Of a DNA stretch of 64,000 nt, positions 50,001-63,930 are shown piece after piece. The translations under genes and the position numbers were made by a program. The notes beneath the pieces were generated by a model. It had not been told where the DNA came from. It did no database searches and worked only from the letters and a program-made list of their open reading frames with translations. Position 1 is the first letter of the stretch, and each line of letters starts with the position of its first letter. Source of the stretch: Istiophorus platypterus (lineage: Eukaryota; Chordata; Actinopteri; Istiophoriformes; Istiophoridae); contig CM029126.1 of the NCBI GenBank assembly GCA_016859345.1, positions 15,597,527 to 15,661,526 on the forward strand, given 5' to 3'.

Positions 50001-53000
50001 TGTTAATATACATCATGGAGCTCATGTGCATGATTTCAGTTTTTTTTTTCCGGGTTTTACTATGTTTGAAGAATTTGGCCGATTTTATTAATATGTAGTT
50101 TCGAGCATTAAAGATGTTTTATTGCATAGTTATATATTGTTTGGCATTTATATTAGATTAAAAAAGACACTGTAAATGTGAACCAATAACAGATTGCAAG
50201 TAATGTCTTTTCTTTTCTGTCAGAAGTCATGCACAGTGTCAGAGCAAATATGTTAAAAAAGAAAAATGTTAAGAGGAATTTGCAGCCAGGGTCCACAGTA
50301 GTGTGTATGGCCCTTACTCTCCTGGCCTGCAGCCATATGTAACAAATGAGCCCCTTGCTCGCCATCTTCCAGCGCTGACCCTGTACACCTGCCAGAAAAA
50401 TGTCCTTATTATGCAGATTTCTTAGAATTTTTGGAATTTTTGGATCTCATAAATTATCTTCAGCAGTAGAATTAGAGGAGTCCTCAAAGAAATGGAGTGT
50501 AAAGGATCGATGCTTTGCAGGGCCCAAAGGGACCATTCCCTGTGTTCTTATAGTAATTTCATGTTGAATTTCATATGGTCCTAAAAGGTCTGAAAAATGT
50601 GCTGCGCTGCTACCTGTAGAGTTTTCCCTCACCAGTTGTGACTGTCGAATGAAGTAGCAGCATTTCAATGATTAGTACATATATGTCAGTATAATTTAGC
50701 AAAATAAAAAGGTGGCCAAGCCATCAAATCATTGCTTCTCCTTCCTTATGTGTCCATGACAGCTGCTGCTGTCATGGCCACCGGTTTTGTTCAGAGTTTA
50801 TTGTGAGCTGGTGCATTGTGTTTTCCTTTTTAACATCTGCACACATGAGGAGTTCATCACAGCTCACGCAGGGCACAGTGACTGAAGCTGCAGAGGGATT
50901 TCTGAATTTGCTTTTTCGTTCTGAACCCATAGGAAGAGAGGCGGGGGGGTGATCAGCAGAGGGACAGAGTTTGATTGAAAGGCCATCACTGGCCTTTTCG
51001 TATGACTCAGTGGAAAATTTGCCTCAGTGCGCTTGGCTGCTCTGTGGCTACAGAGGTGCTTCCTGGGGCAAGTTTGAGCCCATTCTTCAACCCTCACTGC
51101 CCTCACAATGGGCCAATAGTTTAATTAGCTTTCTAACAACGAGTCTTGGCAGCTTTCCCTTTCTTTGCTTCCCCCAGGTCTTCTCACCTGAGACACTGTC
51201 CCCTACTGGTTGGCTGATGTCCAGTAGACATTGCCACTCCCTATGACCTTTCTCTCTCTAGCTCTCACTGTAGAAAACACACTACTTTTATTTGAAGTAC
51301 AAATAAGATTGCAGTTGAATTTTAATGCATGCTTTGTGATGGTGCAGTATTATCACCTTGCCATCAATGGCAATCTCTTTAATATACAAGTAATGAATCT
51401 AGTTTTCTACATGAGGCCTCTTAAATATTTTCTTTGTCCATGTAGTTTCTCCAGGTGTGAATTGGATATTCATGGTGTTAGGTTCTGACATATACGACTC
51501 CAAACCGCAGGAACAGAGTGGAAATGTGGAATTGGTCAAAATGGTATTTTCCAACCAGAGAGCATTGAGTCTGTCTTCAAAGGGCTTTAACTGAAGCATG
51601 GTTAATCACTTTGAACAAGGCTTTTTGTTTCTGCTGTCTTTCTTGACCTAACATGACTGGGACGCGGTATTGTCCTCATCTCGTCGCAGACGCAGCCTGC
51701 AAGCGCTCTGCAACCCAGACGCTCCTTCAGAACTGCACTGATTAGTCCCCAGGAGACTGGTGGAAACACCCTCACACACATGACCAAAAACCAACCCAGG
51801 CTTAAATGTAATGCTGATGTTTTTCTCGTTATGGATCTGGAAGTTATCATGACTTAAAATATTCCAACCACACATTGATGTGGAATACCAATGGGTTGTG
51901 AGATGGCCAGTGCTCAATACAACTCTGATTTTTCACATTCCACAGGGACAGCTAAACTAACAAAGTCTAGGCTTTCAGTCTGGATCTTTTTAGACATAGA
52001 CCCTACAGCGCAGGAGGACCGGTGCAGGGCAGGGCAGGTCAGGTCAGGGGGCCGAACACTACACCAGTAACAGTTAAAACAGTTTAATTGCTTCCTTCAC
52101 CTCTTTAGAGTGGAGGAAGGGATAAGAATCAACTGAGAGATCTGGGTTTTTGTGCAAACGACAGTTGGGACAGTTAGAACTTAGGTTCATTTGGTGTGTC
52201 TGTGGCCATCTCTATTTGGATTGAGTGTGAAGGTACATCCTCATGTTTGATTGCTGGATGTCTATTCCAATTTCTCCACACGCTCCTCTTTGTTAAGGGC
52301 CTGTCTGCACTGTGTGAGTCCCTGCAGCAGCCTATAAGACACATAACTGTGTGAATAAATGCTTTTAGACTGAGGCAGGGGCTCACATACAGATTCTCAG
52401 GCATGCATTTATAAGCAGATCATGTTTAGATGCACGGAACTGGCCATTTGGCTTCAGCCACAGTGAGATTGATGCAGAAGACCACGTGACTGGGCAGGTG
52501 GCAGCTGCACCAGGAAGTATATCCACAGCAGGCCAAATGACCATTTGCTCACAGGAGCTGCCCGGATACGAGGAGATGATCAGGTGGGCATTGACGGCTG
52601 GCTGGGTGTCAGCCCAGAAAGGGGTGGCGGAGTAGGTGGAGGCTGGAAGAGAGGAGAGAACCGTGCCTTTTTAGTTGAGTTTGACACTTCGCCCCCCAAA
52701 GCGTTTGATTATTCAGCTTTTCTTTCATTCTTTTTCAGTGCAGCGCTTGTTGATGTTGTCATTCAGATTGGCATTGTTTTTCGGAACTTGCCCCATAGGA
52801 CAGTTCCTGACTGCTCAGAGCCATCTGGAGAACCAGGTTCTCTATTTTCATAGGAACTGAAGCTGGTTCTTATACTGTCGCTTCAGAAAGGCACATAGGT
52901 GTGTTTTCCTCTCCCGGGAGTTAAGAGCTACATCCAAAAAACAATTTGCTTGTTCACTCATACACTACCTACTACATAATAGACACTTAACAGTACTCTA

Positions 53001-53084
53001 AGTTGAGATTTTGTAGATATGTGCATCCTCACTGAAAGGGTAGGGATTCACACAATGAGTTGTGCCATAGTGTAATACTTATCT

Positions 53085-53970
53085 CTACTGTTCAGGTTCG
53101 TCTTGTCACCATATCCGTACAGCTGATCTTCATATATGAAAAAAATAAGCAAAACAATTCTCATGTTTTAGATGCTGAGGTCAGGCAATGTTTGACAATA
53201 AGAATATATGATTGGTTATCAGAATATTTGTCACTTTTTTTCAAAAAATTTAACAAGAGCCTCCCTTGTTGCAGTTGTGTCTTAGACCCTGACTGGCTGA
53301 AAAAGACAAATGTCTTATGGTCCATCACTATTTCCAGGACCTCCTTCACTACATCATCCAGACACAGCTACATTTTACAGAATTAGTTCCTTTACAAAGT
53401 GTCTGTTTCTATCTCTATCCATGTTTCTTAAATGTAAAAGGGCATTCATCCAGCTAGAGCTTGAAATGAAAAAGATTTTGAAAAGCGTGTCACCAGACAT
53501 GAGAGATTTTGCCCTGCTATTTAAACTGATTTAATACATGGGCCTTTCAGTTTGGATATGCTGTTGTGATTCATTTGTGTCCCGTATGTCATTTTATGTG
53601 GAGGTGAAGAGAAATGCAGAGTGGAGATGAGTGGCACAGTAACCCGACTCTACCTGGGGAAAGACATCAGGTCAAAATAGAACAACATTTTGTGTGTGTG
53701 TGTGTGTGGGTGGGGGGGGGGGGGGTCTATAATTAAAAGTAACTGCTTATCAGCAGTGTGAACAAAGATTTCTGCTACCCCTACCCTAATCCCATGGAAA
53801 CTGGGAAGTGGAATAATTGATATTTTCTTTTTCTTCTGAGGGAAGGAGAAACAGGAGACAACAAGCTCCGACTGCTCTTGTCTTAGCATCCCCATTTTCC
53901 TTTGTGTGACCCTGAGAGTAGCACAGTAGGGCTGGTATTGAAAGAGTAACAGTATTTTTAACTCTTATTC
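53085..53970 (+). repeat. 0.9-kb dispersed duplication, copy A
   Basis: Nearly identical, in direct orientation, to 56920-58154. It starts near TCTACTGTTCAGGT and ends near AAAGAGTAACAGTA. A 74-codon frame at 53310-53534 is identical at the protein level in both copies, which reflects recent copying and not necessarily function. A GT/G microsatellite sits at 53692-53726. Confidence 0.92.
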
Positions 53971-55696
53971 ACACAATGGTCATATTTGCATATATAAAAT
54001 GCTCAGTACAACGCCGTGAGTATGCTATGTTAGAATACTTCTCTGAATAGTAAAAAGGGAGTGCTCTTGAAACCAGCCAAGGTTGTAACTACTGAGGTCC
54101 AAATTTTGTATATTTTCATGCAACTTCTCATCATCTTTATGACCTGTGCGCGACACCGAGACTTTTACCGGGACACTAACAGAGCACCTTTCTCAGACAA
54201 GGTTTCAGTGCAGTCTCTCTCTGCTAATAAGTTGCACAGCTCAGTGGTCATGACCCTATCCTTGCACTAATACTGGACAGCCTCTTTCTAAAGCAGATTC
54301 AAATGACTCCTTGGCTCCCCATCCGTGCACCAGTAGCCCAAGTGGCATTACCTTTCTTCACTGATAATCCCCTAAAATGTCAGGCCTAAGTAAGAGGATG
54401 CTCCTTGTCTGCTTAGCTGTGGAGTCACCAGTCTTATTTAAATAATATCCAGTCTGACCTGACAAGACTATTGTGAAGCCTAATTAATTAGCTGCATGTT
54501 TTTGACTCAACAATCAGCACTGTTTGATGTTTGTGACATTCGCTGTCATACAGATTTCTTGCTTTCATTAATGTCATAGATTTACACGGGGTGTTGCTCC
54601 ATCACTTAGCATTAAACTAGCTTAGCTGTGGGTTAAAACAGGTCCTGTTAAACCTTTCACAGGTTTTGCAGGCACTGGAATGCCATGTTTAATGTGATTT
54701 GTCTCTTAACAGCCCTGAACAAACATTTTCTCAATCAGTTCTGCCAACTGTTAAAAAAGTTTTGTTTATTTCACATAAGAGATTTTGTATTTTTGTTGTC
54801 GATTTTTTTTTTCACTTGTTTGTAGTGAGCGTGGCTCAAAGGTGATGTCATGTATTTGGGTGCGCCAATCAAATGTAATCAAACCATGAAGTAGAACAGC
54901 GTTTGAGTATGAAACCCTTAATAAAAAATCCCTATGCAGGTTTTTTTCCAAGCTTAAACTTTGATTGGTGATTGTTGTCACTGTTATTTAATCTTAAAGA
55001 AAAAAACTTTTGAAATGGAAAGTTCTCAGGGGCTTTAAAATTTGGCTTTGTGAATGAGTCATGGCCTTTGGTGCTACAAATGAAAATTTGTCTCACCAAA
55101 GCCTAAAGTTATAGACTTTATTAAAATGGAAGATGACTTTTTGTGGTGGAATGTGCAGATTTGTGCCACATTCACGAAGTCTACAGCTTTTGTTGTTTGG
55201 TTTGAAGTAAAATTTTAAACGGTTTTGAGTTTGATTTCCCTGGCATTTGGAAAAGAACCCAAGGCAGTGAAAAGATTAAACTTTTGCAAGACATTAGAGT
55301 ACCTTTAACATCCCTAGCAGAGTAGCATTTTACTCTTTAAAAAGGGTAAAATTATCTGCCCTTTGTCTCTTATCCATTGATGTCAAATGGAGAATGAAGG
55401 GGAGAACGAAAGAGCACACATATCTTGTGCTATATGCACAATGGGAACAATTTTTGTGAGGGAGAAAGAGTGAGAGACAAAAATAATATAAAAAAGGCAT
55501 AGTGAATGAAAAATACTAACTGAAATGCTCTTCTCCCACTCCATCCCTTCATGTGATCCTATATGTGGGTTAGCGGAATTGAAAGGCTGCAGGTTGTGGA
55601 GACAGCAATTGGCTGCCTTTGTGTTAGTGGAATTGACAGGCAGCAGTGAAGCTGCTAGCGGGTGTGTGGTTTAGCTGACTTGATAGACACCGGGGT

Positions 55697-55750
55697 TTTT
55701 TTGTTTTGTTTTGTTTTTGTTTTTTTTGGATTGTTTTTTTTTTTTTTTTT
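55697..55750. repeat. T-rich low-complexity tract
   Basis: Runs of T and TTTTG over about 55 bp. Confidence 0.85.
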
Positions 55751-56919
55751 ACCCAGCGAGTCGGGACGCCACAGGCGGTTTGATTAGGATGCACAGTCAG
55801 ATGGAGTTGGCTCAGCTTGTCAGGCGTTGCATACGAGTGGCTGAGGTCAGATGGGGTGGGAAATGGGAGTCCATAGTTTCTGTTAATGTGGGAGCTTGTG
55901 TGTTTACATCAAATACTTGTGGACATTAAATCCAGAGATGTTGCTCGGGACATTTAATTGAACCCTTAAGTCATCTCCCTTGCCTGAATGATGCTGATAA
56001 CAGAGAACCCTGGCACTGCGGGACAGTTTGATACAAATCACACAAGAAAGACCAAACTGTAAACCAGGAGGTTGTTCTCTATCTGTTGTGGTTAAGACAG
56101 TGAATGAATCAGATATTTACTTTAGCTGTTTAGTTGCTACAACAACATAGAGGAAGTGTTAACAGGTGGAAACTTTCAAGTCAGTAAGGTTTAACTTTTC
56201 AGTCACAGTATGCAGATATTGTACTGCAGCTCCTTTTCCCATGGACCTAGAGAGGTTAGCGTGCTTGTGAGTAATGTGTTCATTATTAAGTATGTTTTTT
56301 TTTTTTTGACGCATTATAATCACCTCTTAAGCACATTTGAATTACATCATAGTGTGGAGAATGCACCAATATGATTCATAATGGACTCATAATGTTAAAA
56401 TGGATTATGAGTAATTATGATTAGGTCATAACTTATTAGTATCTAAATGAAAGACATCAATTACATTCATAGTGTGAGACTTATCTCCTTTTTTATGAGC
56501 TCTAAAACTGTCACATGACATCATGTTTTAATTTCATTTCAGGGGGAATTATTTACACCAGGATGCATCAAGCTCAAATATTCACTTTGGTCATATGAGA
56601 AACCACAGCCTAGCTTGATAACAGCTATTAAATGAATATTTGGGATTACATCAAAAACAATATGTGGCATTGATGGCATGGACTCAAATACTGCTTCCAA
56701 ATATGTTGCAGCGGCATGAACAGTCTGGGGAAAAAAAATAACATTGGCAAATGCTGTTAAAGAAATTCAATGGAAAAATTAGCTGTTTGTCATTATCCTT
56801 AATAAAAAATAAGTAGTTCAGAAAAGAGATGAAAGACAAGGAAAAAAATAGGATCCATCTTGTTGTCGGTGAATCTAGAAGCTTGAATTGAATTGACATT
56901 GGATCTTCATCATCTGAAA

Positions 56920-57861
56920 TCTACTGTTCAGGTCTGTCTTGTCACAATATCCATAGACTATTAGGATTAGGGCTGCTACTTATGTAATTTCATTATTGTT
57001 TTTATTTTTTTTTTGTTTTGTGTATAAAATGTCATAAAAAGGTGACCACCATCACAGTTTCCCACAGCCCAAGGTGAGGTCTTTAAACTGTTTTGTACAA
57101 CCAAGTCCAGAATCCAGTCCAGAATAGGGAATTATTATTGCAAGTTCCCAAAGCCCAGGCTGGCACCTCCGGACTCCTTCTTTGATCTGACATCACTCCG
57201 AAACCAATAGCTATTCAGTTGGTCATCATATATGACAAAAATAAGCAAAAACAATTCTCATGTTTTAGATGCTGAGGTCAGGCAGTGTTTGACAATACGA
57301 ATATATTATTGGTTATCAGAATATTTGTCACTTTTTTCAGTTGTTCAAATAAATAATGGGATCAATTAAGCATCTTTAAAACAGGGCAGTTTTTTGGCTC
57401 AAATCTCATTGAATGTTCAAAAAATTTAATAAGAGCCCCCCTTGTTGCAGTTGTGTCTTAGACCCTGACTGGCTGAAAAAGACAAATGTCTTATGGTCCA
57501 TCACTATTTCCAGGACCTCCTTCACTACATCATCCAGACACAGCTACATTTTACAGAATTAGTTCCTTTACAAAGTGTCTGTTTCTATCTCTATCCATGT
57601 TTCTTAAATGTAAAAGGGCATTCATCCAGCTAGAGCTTGAAATGAAAAAGATTTTGAAAAGCGTGTCACCAGACATGAGAGATTTCGCCCTGCTATTTAA
57701 ACTGATTTAATACATGGGCCTTTCAGTTTGGATTTGCTGTTGTGATTCATTTGTGTCCTGTATGTCATTTTATGTGGAGGTGAAGAGAAATGCAGAGTGG
57801 AGATGAGTGGCACAGTAACCCGACTCTACCTGGGGAAAGACATCAGGTCAAAATAGAACAA

Positions 57862-57900
<39 letters not shown>

Positions 57901-58154
57901 GGGGGGTGTCTATAATTAAAAGTAACTGCTTATCAGCAGTGTGAACAAAGATTTCTGCTACCCCTACCCTAATCCCATGGAAACTGGGAAGTGGAATAAT
58001 TGATGTTTTCTTTTTCTTCTGAGGGAAGGAGAAACAGGAGACAACAAGCTCCGACTGCTCTTGTCTTAGCATCCCCATTTTCCTTTGTGTGACCCTGAGA
58101 GTAGCACAGTAGGGCTGGTATTGAAAGAGTAACAGTAGATTTAACTCTTATTCT
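56920..58154 (+). repeat. 0.9-kb dispersed duplication, copy B (with two extra segments)
   Basis: The second copy, about 3.8 kb from the first in direct orientation. It carries about 255 bp (56956-57210, mostly dispersed-repeat copy 7) and about 80 bp (57338-57417) that copy A lacks. Elsewhere only scattered differences were seen. A GT microsatellite lies at 57867-57907. Confidence 0.92.
56966..57180 (-). repeat. AT-rich dispersed repeat, copy 7, inside duplication copy B
   Basis: Starts TTAGGGCTGCTACTTATGTA, followed by AAAATGTCATAAAAAGGTGA and CCCACAGCCCAAGGTGAGGT. Duplication copy A (53085-53970) lacks this piece. Confidence 0.6.
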
Positions 58155-58323
58155 ACGGACAGCTGAGATACTTTTATCAACCCACCACTGATTAGAAAAT
58201 TTTGTACCAGTCTTTTAATATAAAGGCAAAATTAATATCAAGATGAATTGCAGTCGATTCTCATGATTTTGGCACAAATACAGGGGGACTGTTTTTGTTA
58301 TCGATCAAAATCAATAAAAAAGG

Positions 58324-58494
58324 GTGTATATATGTATGTGTGTATATGTGTATATGTATATATGTATATATATATATATGTATATATATAAATATATATG
58401 TGTATATATGTATACATATATATACATATATATATGTGTATATATATGTATACATATATATATGTATATGTGTATATATATGTATATATGTATG

Positions 58495-58575
<81 letters not shown>

Positions 58576-58618
58576 GTATATATATATATATGTATATATA
58601 TGTATATATATATATATG

Positions 58619-58669
<51 letters not shown>

Positions 58670-58828
58670 GTGTGTGTGTGTGTATATGTGTATGTATGTA
58701 TGTATATATTTATATGTATATGTGTATATATGTAAATATGTTTATATATATGTATATATGTATATATGTATGTATATATATATGTATATATGTATGTATA
58801 TATGTATATATATGTATGTATATATGTA

Positions 58829-58868
<40 letters not shown>
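58324..58868. repeat. 545-bp (TA)n / (TATG)n / (TG)n compound microsatellite
   Basis: A nearly uninterrupted alternating purine-pyrimidine tract. TA runs up to about 55 bp (58506-58565) alternate with TATGTA units and end in a TG run. The four long overlapping open frames here are translations of the repeat. Confidence 0.97.
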
Positions 58869-58872
<4 letters not shown>

Positions 58873-61800
58873 GAGAGGCAAAATTCAAGATATTAGAGGG
58901 AATTAGTCACTAAGGAAAATATCAACAGTTCAGGGAAGAGTCTTGCCTTAAAAAAAAAAATAAAAACAAAACTAAACTGAACAATAAGTTTCAGACCGAT
59001 CCTCCCCAGTCCCCACAATTTTCATACAGTCCCATGTTTTCTTCAGTATATTTAGAGTAGTCTACCCTGATGCTCAGCACTTCTGCTATACCTGTTTACC
59101 ATCTCAAGTCCTTTCTTCTCTCAATCTGTTTCCTGGGCCTTTGTGTGTGACCGGGCCCATCCAGCCACCAGAGTTGAGTTATTAATGCCTGGGGAGGTAG
59201 AGAGATGATTTCATTGCGCATTCAGGTGCAGCGATGGATGGCTTTCAGAGGCGGCCAGGGGAGTGCTGGGGAGGAGAGCCTCTGTAGAGAATAAATATAC
59301 CTGTCTCCTGCTGATGCATCAGGCCAGGCTCACTGCAATGCAAATCAAGTACTCTCCTCCTCCTAACTACCACCAGTATTACTCACCTATTCCCACCTGG
59401 ATCCCTACCAGCCAGACATTCAGTCACCCCAGACTCAGATGAGGCTTTATGCATTGGGTGGAAGCGCTCCCAGGTACGGGACGTCTTCCCAGCATGGTTC
59501 GACTCCCATTTGTTGTCGATGATATGATGAGCATCCGTGCCTCATCATCACACTGCATTTCCCAGGTGACTTTACAGGTTCTGCTGTTCATTATCCATCC
59601 TGACTGCCAGATAATTAAGGGCAGAGGCTTGGAGTTGACATTAAATCAAAGGTTGTGAATGGCTTCTTGCAGGCAACACATCAGCTTTTACTGTTTTCTC
59701 TCTAAATGAGAGGCTGGGTTTTAAGTATTTTGGTCTGTGTCTTAAAATTGGCTTTGTTTTCATATGGTTTTGAGCAGTGTCAGACAGGAAGGAACGGAGG
59801 ATTTTATTTCCAGGGCCAAATGACTACCCAGCTCTGTGGTAATCACTCTCACTTCTGCACTTTGTCTGAATGTTTTATTTTCCCCCGAAACTAGATGTGA
59901 ATGTCTCATGTACAATGTCAAATGCTGATTGGTAGAGAAAAATCCTAAGAATTTCAAGGAAAATTAGATTAACGCAAACTACAGTTATTTTTCATTGAAT
60001 TTGTATTGTGTTAGATGAATAGTTTTATATTTTCTGAAAAACTTATTTACTTTAAAGTAAGTTGGGTTTTGGCAGTGCTTTTGGTTCTCACTGTGGCTTG
60101 TATTAAAACCAGGGGTGGAACGATTCAAATGAAAAATTCAACAGGTTCAGTACGCTAGTATTGGTTCGGGGCATGTATGCATTGTTCAGTTCATTTGAAA
60201 TAGGTTATGAGGCATGCACAGGAAAAGCTTTTAAAGAAAGTTATTGGGAAAAAAATAGCTCAGCAAAACTTCGCAGTTGGCACAGATTAAGTGTCAAGTT
60301 CAGCAGTTGTCTTGGAAATGACAAGAGGACAGGAAAAATTGCAAAGTCAAAATTTTTGCAGTAGGTACTATATAGTGCATGTAGTGACTTAGAGCTAAAA
60401 TACATGAAAACTACAGCAACACCAAGGTAAATAAGGTCTTGGTTGAAAATAGCCAAAAAAGATCCTCTAAAGGCTGACACTTTTATGCGCAGAATCTGTT
60501 AAGTCGTTGATCATTGATCCCGGATGAGCCCCCATTATTATGTTATGGCTGGCTTGAACATGGAGCGTAGGACAGAAGAATGTTGCATAAAGGTGTTTTC
60601 AAATGATTGAAAAATGATGAAAAGCATATACCAAGGGACACAAAGGTGGTGCAACAGCAGGGCGGACTGATGGAAAGCTGAACAATGGACCTGCCTGTAT
60701 AGGCTCTGTCCACAAGCCAGCGCAGGTGCCTGCCAATCAGCTGAACTGGAGTTAACGGGAAAGACCAAAATAGAATGGGATGTAATAGCCTCATTTAAAC
60801 TAAATGGCATCACTTTATCAATTGTGCTTTTTTACTCGAAGGTACCAAGAAGGACTGTGCTGACAGGAGTCAATTTGCAAGTTATAGTTCAGTAATTTGT
60901 ATGGTAAAGATGTACAAGTACAGTAATTTGTGGACAGAATGTGGACTATGGCACAATCTGTGTATATTACTTTATTTATTCATCTATTTATTTTATGTTT
61001 TCTGCATCTTAATTTCCACACCATACAGGGTTGGGTTAGATGATGATACACTGTGCACTTTCCTATCTTATTCTGCATCTACCTCATCTTTTGTTTGTAT
61101 TGTTCCGGGAAGGTCCCTGTGGACCAGAGCCGGACGGGGATCCTGTAACACACCCAGAACTGAAGCCATTTGTGGTTTCATCGCCCTAGTGAGCTGTTGT
61201 CAATTTTCCCAGAGTTTCCATACTGTACCTCTTCCAAATTACATCAGTTGAACTAATTTACATCAGCTTTCTCACATACAGCTTTTCACTGCCTCTATGA
61301 ATGGCTTATATGACAATTTGGTTCTCAAACAAGTACTACTAATTTACAGTCTGTACAAGTACTACTCTGTGGTGTTGGACTGTGCTGTTTCACACCACTC
61401 ACTTGCTGTACTGAATCTTTTAGGAGCCTGTTAAAAGATTAACTACTGTGTTTCAGATCAAGGATTGCTTTTTGTTTTTAATAGCAGATCATTATTTTGC
61501 TTTGAAATATCAGAAAAGAAAACGTGTACATTTTAAGATTACACTTTGATGGCTGCCCACTCTTAATTTAGGTGGTCTTGAATATAGCTCTAGTTTAAAA
61601 AAATGAAAAATAAATAAATAAATTTAAAAAACACCTTAACTGTTGGTGATACTAATGGATAAGGCTCAGCTTCCTCTTTATATTTCATCCTCACCCTCTA
61701 TGGCTGTGTTTGATTTATTCAAGTGGAACGTTGTGTGAGGCAGCAGCACATAAAATAAGCTTAAACCTGTGTTCTTATGCTTAAAAACATATGCAAATAA

Positions 61801-63719
61801 AGGGGATAAACAGAGACTTTGACATTATTCACTTTGCATTGCCAACACTCTAATTAAATAGCAAGGCAGGGGATTATACAAGTAAACAGACGAGGAGATA
61901 CCAAACCTAATGTGAAGGACTACATGTGAACCTAACAACTAATAAGGGCAGAGGGAGATTCACAATCTTGATAAAATGCGCACATAAAACTAGGGACCAA
62001 TTTTTACGTATCCCCACAATTGTGGTGCCAAATTGGAGTGTATGGTAAACAATTTGCCACCTTTATTTTTATGTCCTCATGGAATCAGAGAGGAGCTACT
62101 GCATCCATCCTCTGACAGAGCTTGGCTCATTGCTTGCAAAGTGTAAATCTTAAGTTACTCTGCTTTGCTAAGGTCCGAGAGCTTTTGTACTGATTTATTT
62201 ACAGGGCGATCTGTGTCGGTGCTCTTAATATCAAGTTTGAATTCACAGTAAAATGGAATCAGTGTTAAACAGAGTGATAAAAATCTCTTCCTCTCTCTTC
62301 CACTCTCATCATGGATTTCCACTTTGTTCACTCTTATGTATTCCTTCTAATGGTGCAGTACTGTACTTCATGCCGGGGACCACAGCAGGAGGACATGGCA
62401 CTGCTGAGCTGTTTCAACATGTTTTTCTGTTGGTAACCTTGAAACTAATGCTTCCTGGCTAGTTTGTAAAAAAAAAAATAAAATGTATTACTCTGCTCTT
62501 CCAGTTTGCTTCCAAAAAGTGACACAGCAAGTTATTTCTGTAGACGTACCTTTATACAAATGCTTGCGAGCCTGGCTATCACTGTAGATCAGACACACTG
62601 ATGGTGATTAAAACAGAAAGCATTAGCAGTTCAATAAGCATTTTAATGATACAGCCTCTTATCATTTGCATTAAGGACAAAGTAGTGATATTAAGTAACT
62701 ATATCAGTACAAATCAAACTTTTTATCAGATGAACATATAAAGCTATATATTTTAAATTGGAGGTTGATTTATATCAGTTAACAAGACAACTGTGAACGA
62801 TCTCTTAACCTTAGCCACAAAATCCTGGCAGTGTCTTCACAGTGCACTGCTCATTGCACTAAATTTTAGTGTAATTATTCAGTTAAAAGGTGGACCCTGA
62901 CACCCAACACACTCAATGGTCCTCCTGGAGGAGCTGAGGGGAGAGTGAGTTTGTCATGATAGATGAGCTGGATCTCTCCCGGTGCGTTCCGAGGAGATGA
63001 CATTCCCCGGGCAGTGCCGTGCTCGGATCCCTGCTTCCTTCTTCTGCATGATGAGACTTTTGTATAGGGAGGAGTCTGCAGACTTCATTTACCGAAGCAG
63101 CGGGGAATAATATAGTGCCAGCGTTTGGATGTGTCAGGTCCCATATCTTTGGCTGTTCTATTAGAAATAGACCCCAGTGCGGGACAATTAACCCCTGGCC
63201 TCAGCAGCAGATCTGTGCAGTAACAGCCCAGCACGGGGCAATAAATCAAACCTTGAGGGAGAAACCCACACTCCCTCTCCTGCTGGTTGGCTGCTGCTAT
63301 CACCCAATGGACTCAGGTCACGTGATGGTAGATGTACTCTTGTCTTATCGTATAATCACTGTCAGGTGCAAGAGCAATGTAGTACATCAGATGCAGGCAA
63401 AGACACACTGGGTGTGTTTGTGCTGCAGTGAATACACAGATTGAAGAAAGTTCAACACCTTGGACACATATAACCTTTAATTCAATGAGCAAGAACTAAT
63501 TTTCTGTGATATTAAAGAGTAGGGGGGTTGAACCTTGATACTGTTGTTGAGGACCGACTGAAATATGCTTGCAGCATCAAGTATAGGAAACAATATTGAA
63601 AGTTGAGTTGTGATTGTGGGTTACCTGTTGTTACATGCTTGTGGCGTGGCTGGATGGCAGTGCTGGTCGGCCGGTAAGTCATCTAATGCCACCGTCACGG
63701 CTTATGAGCAAATATCTGC

Positions 63720-63930
63720 GAAGCTAATGCCGTTTCTTCACCTTTCCTTAGTCTATGGTGCTATTTAGCAAATGTTAGCATCCTAACAAGCCAAGTGAAG
63801 ATAGTGACCAGGGTATATACCACCTGCTATCAACTTGTTAGCAATGTAAGTATGTTAGCTGATGTTAACATGTAGCGCGCTGTGTCTAAGTACGTCCTCA
63901 CAGAGCATTGCCTTTGACTTTAGACTCTCT
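63720..63930 (+). repeat. Probable teleost interspersed repeat with GTTAGCAT units
   Basis: AAATGTTAGCATCCTAACAA, ATGTTAGCTGATGTTAACAT and TGTCTAAGTACGTCCTCACA resemble a common fish repeat made of GCTAAC/GTTAGC words. The family is not identified. Confidence 0.4.

Noticed and set aside
52545..52853. 102-codon plus-strand frame with Gly-rich part
   Set aside because: No homology recognised, no splice context, and overlapped by another frame of similar length.
53310..53534. 74-codon frame repeated identically at 57486-57710, taken as a possible conserved small gene
   Set aside because: Identity covers the entire 0.9-kb duplicated DNA, non-coding parts included, so it shows recent copying, not selection on the protein.
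58261..58913. Four overlapping Tyr/Ile-rich frames of up to 206 codons
   Set aside because: Pure translations of the TA/TATG microsatellite on both strands.
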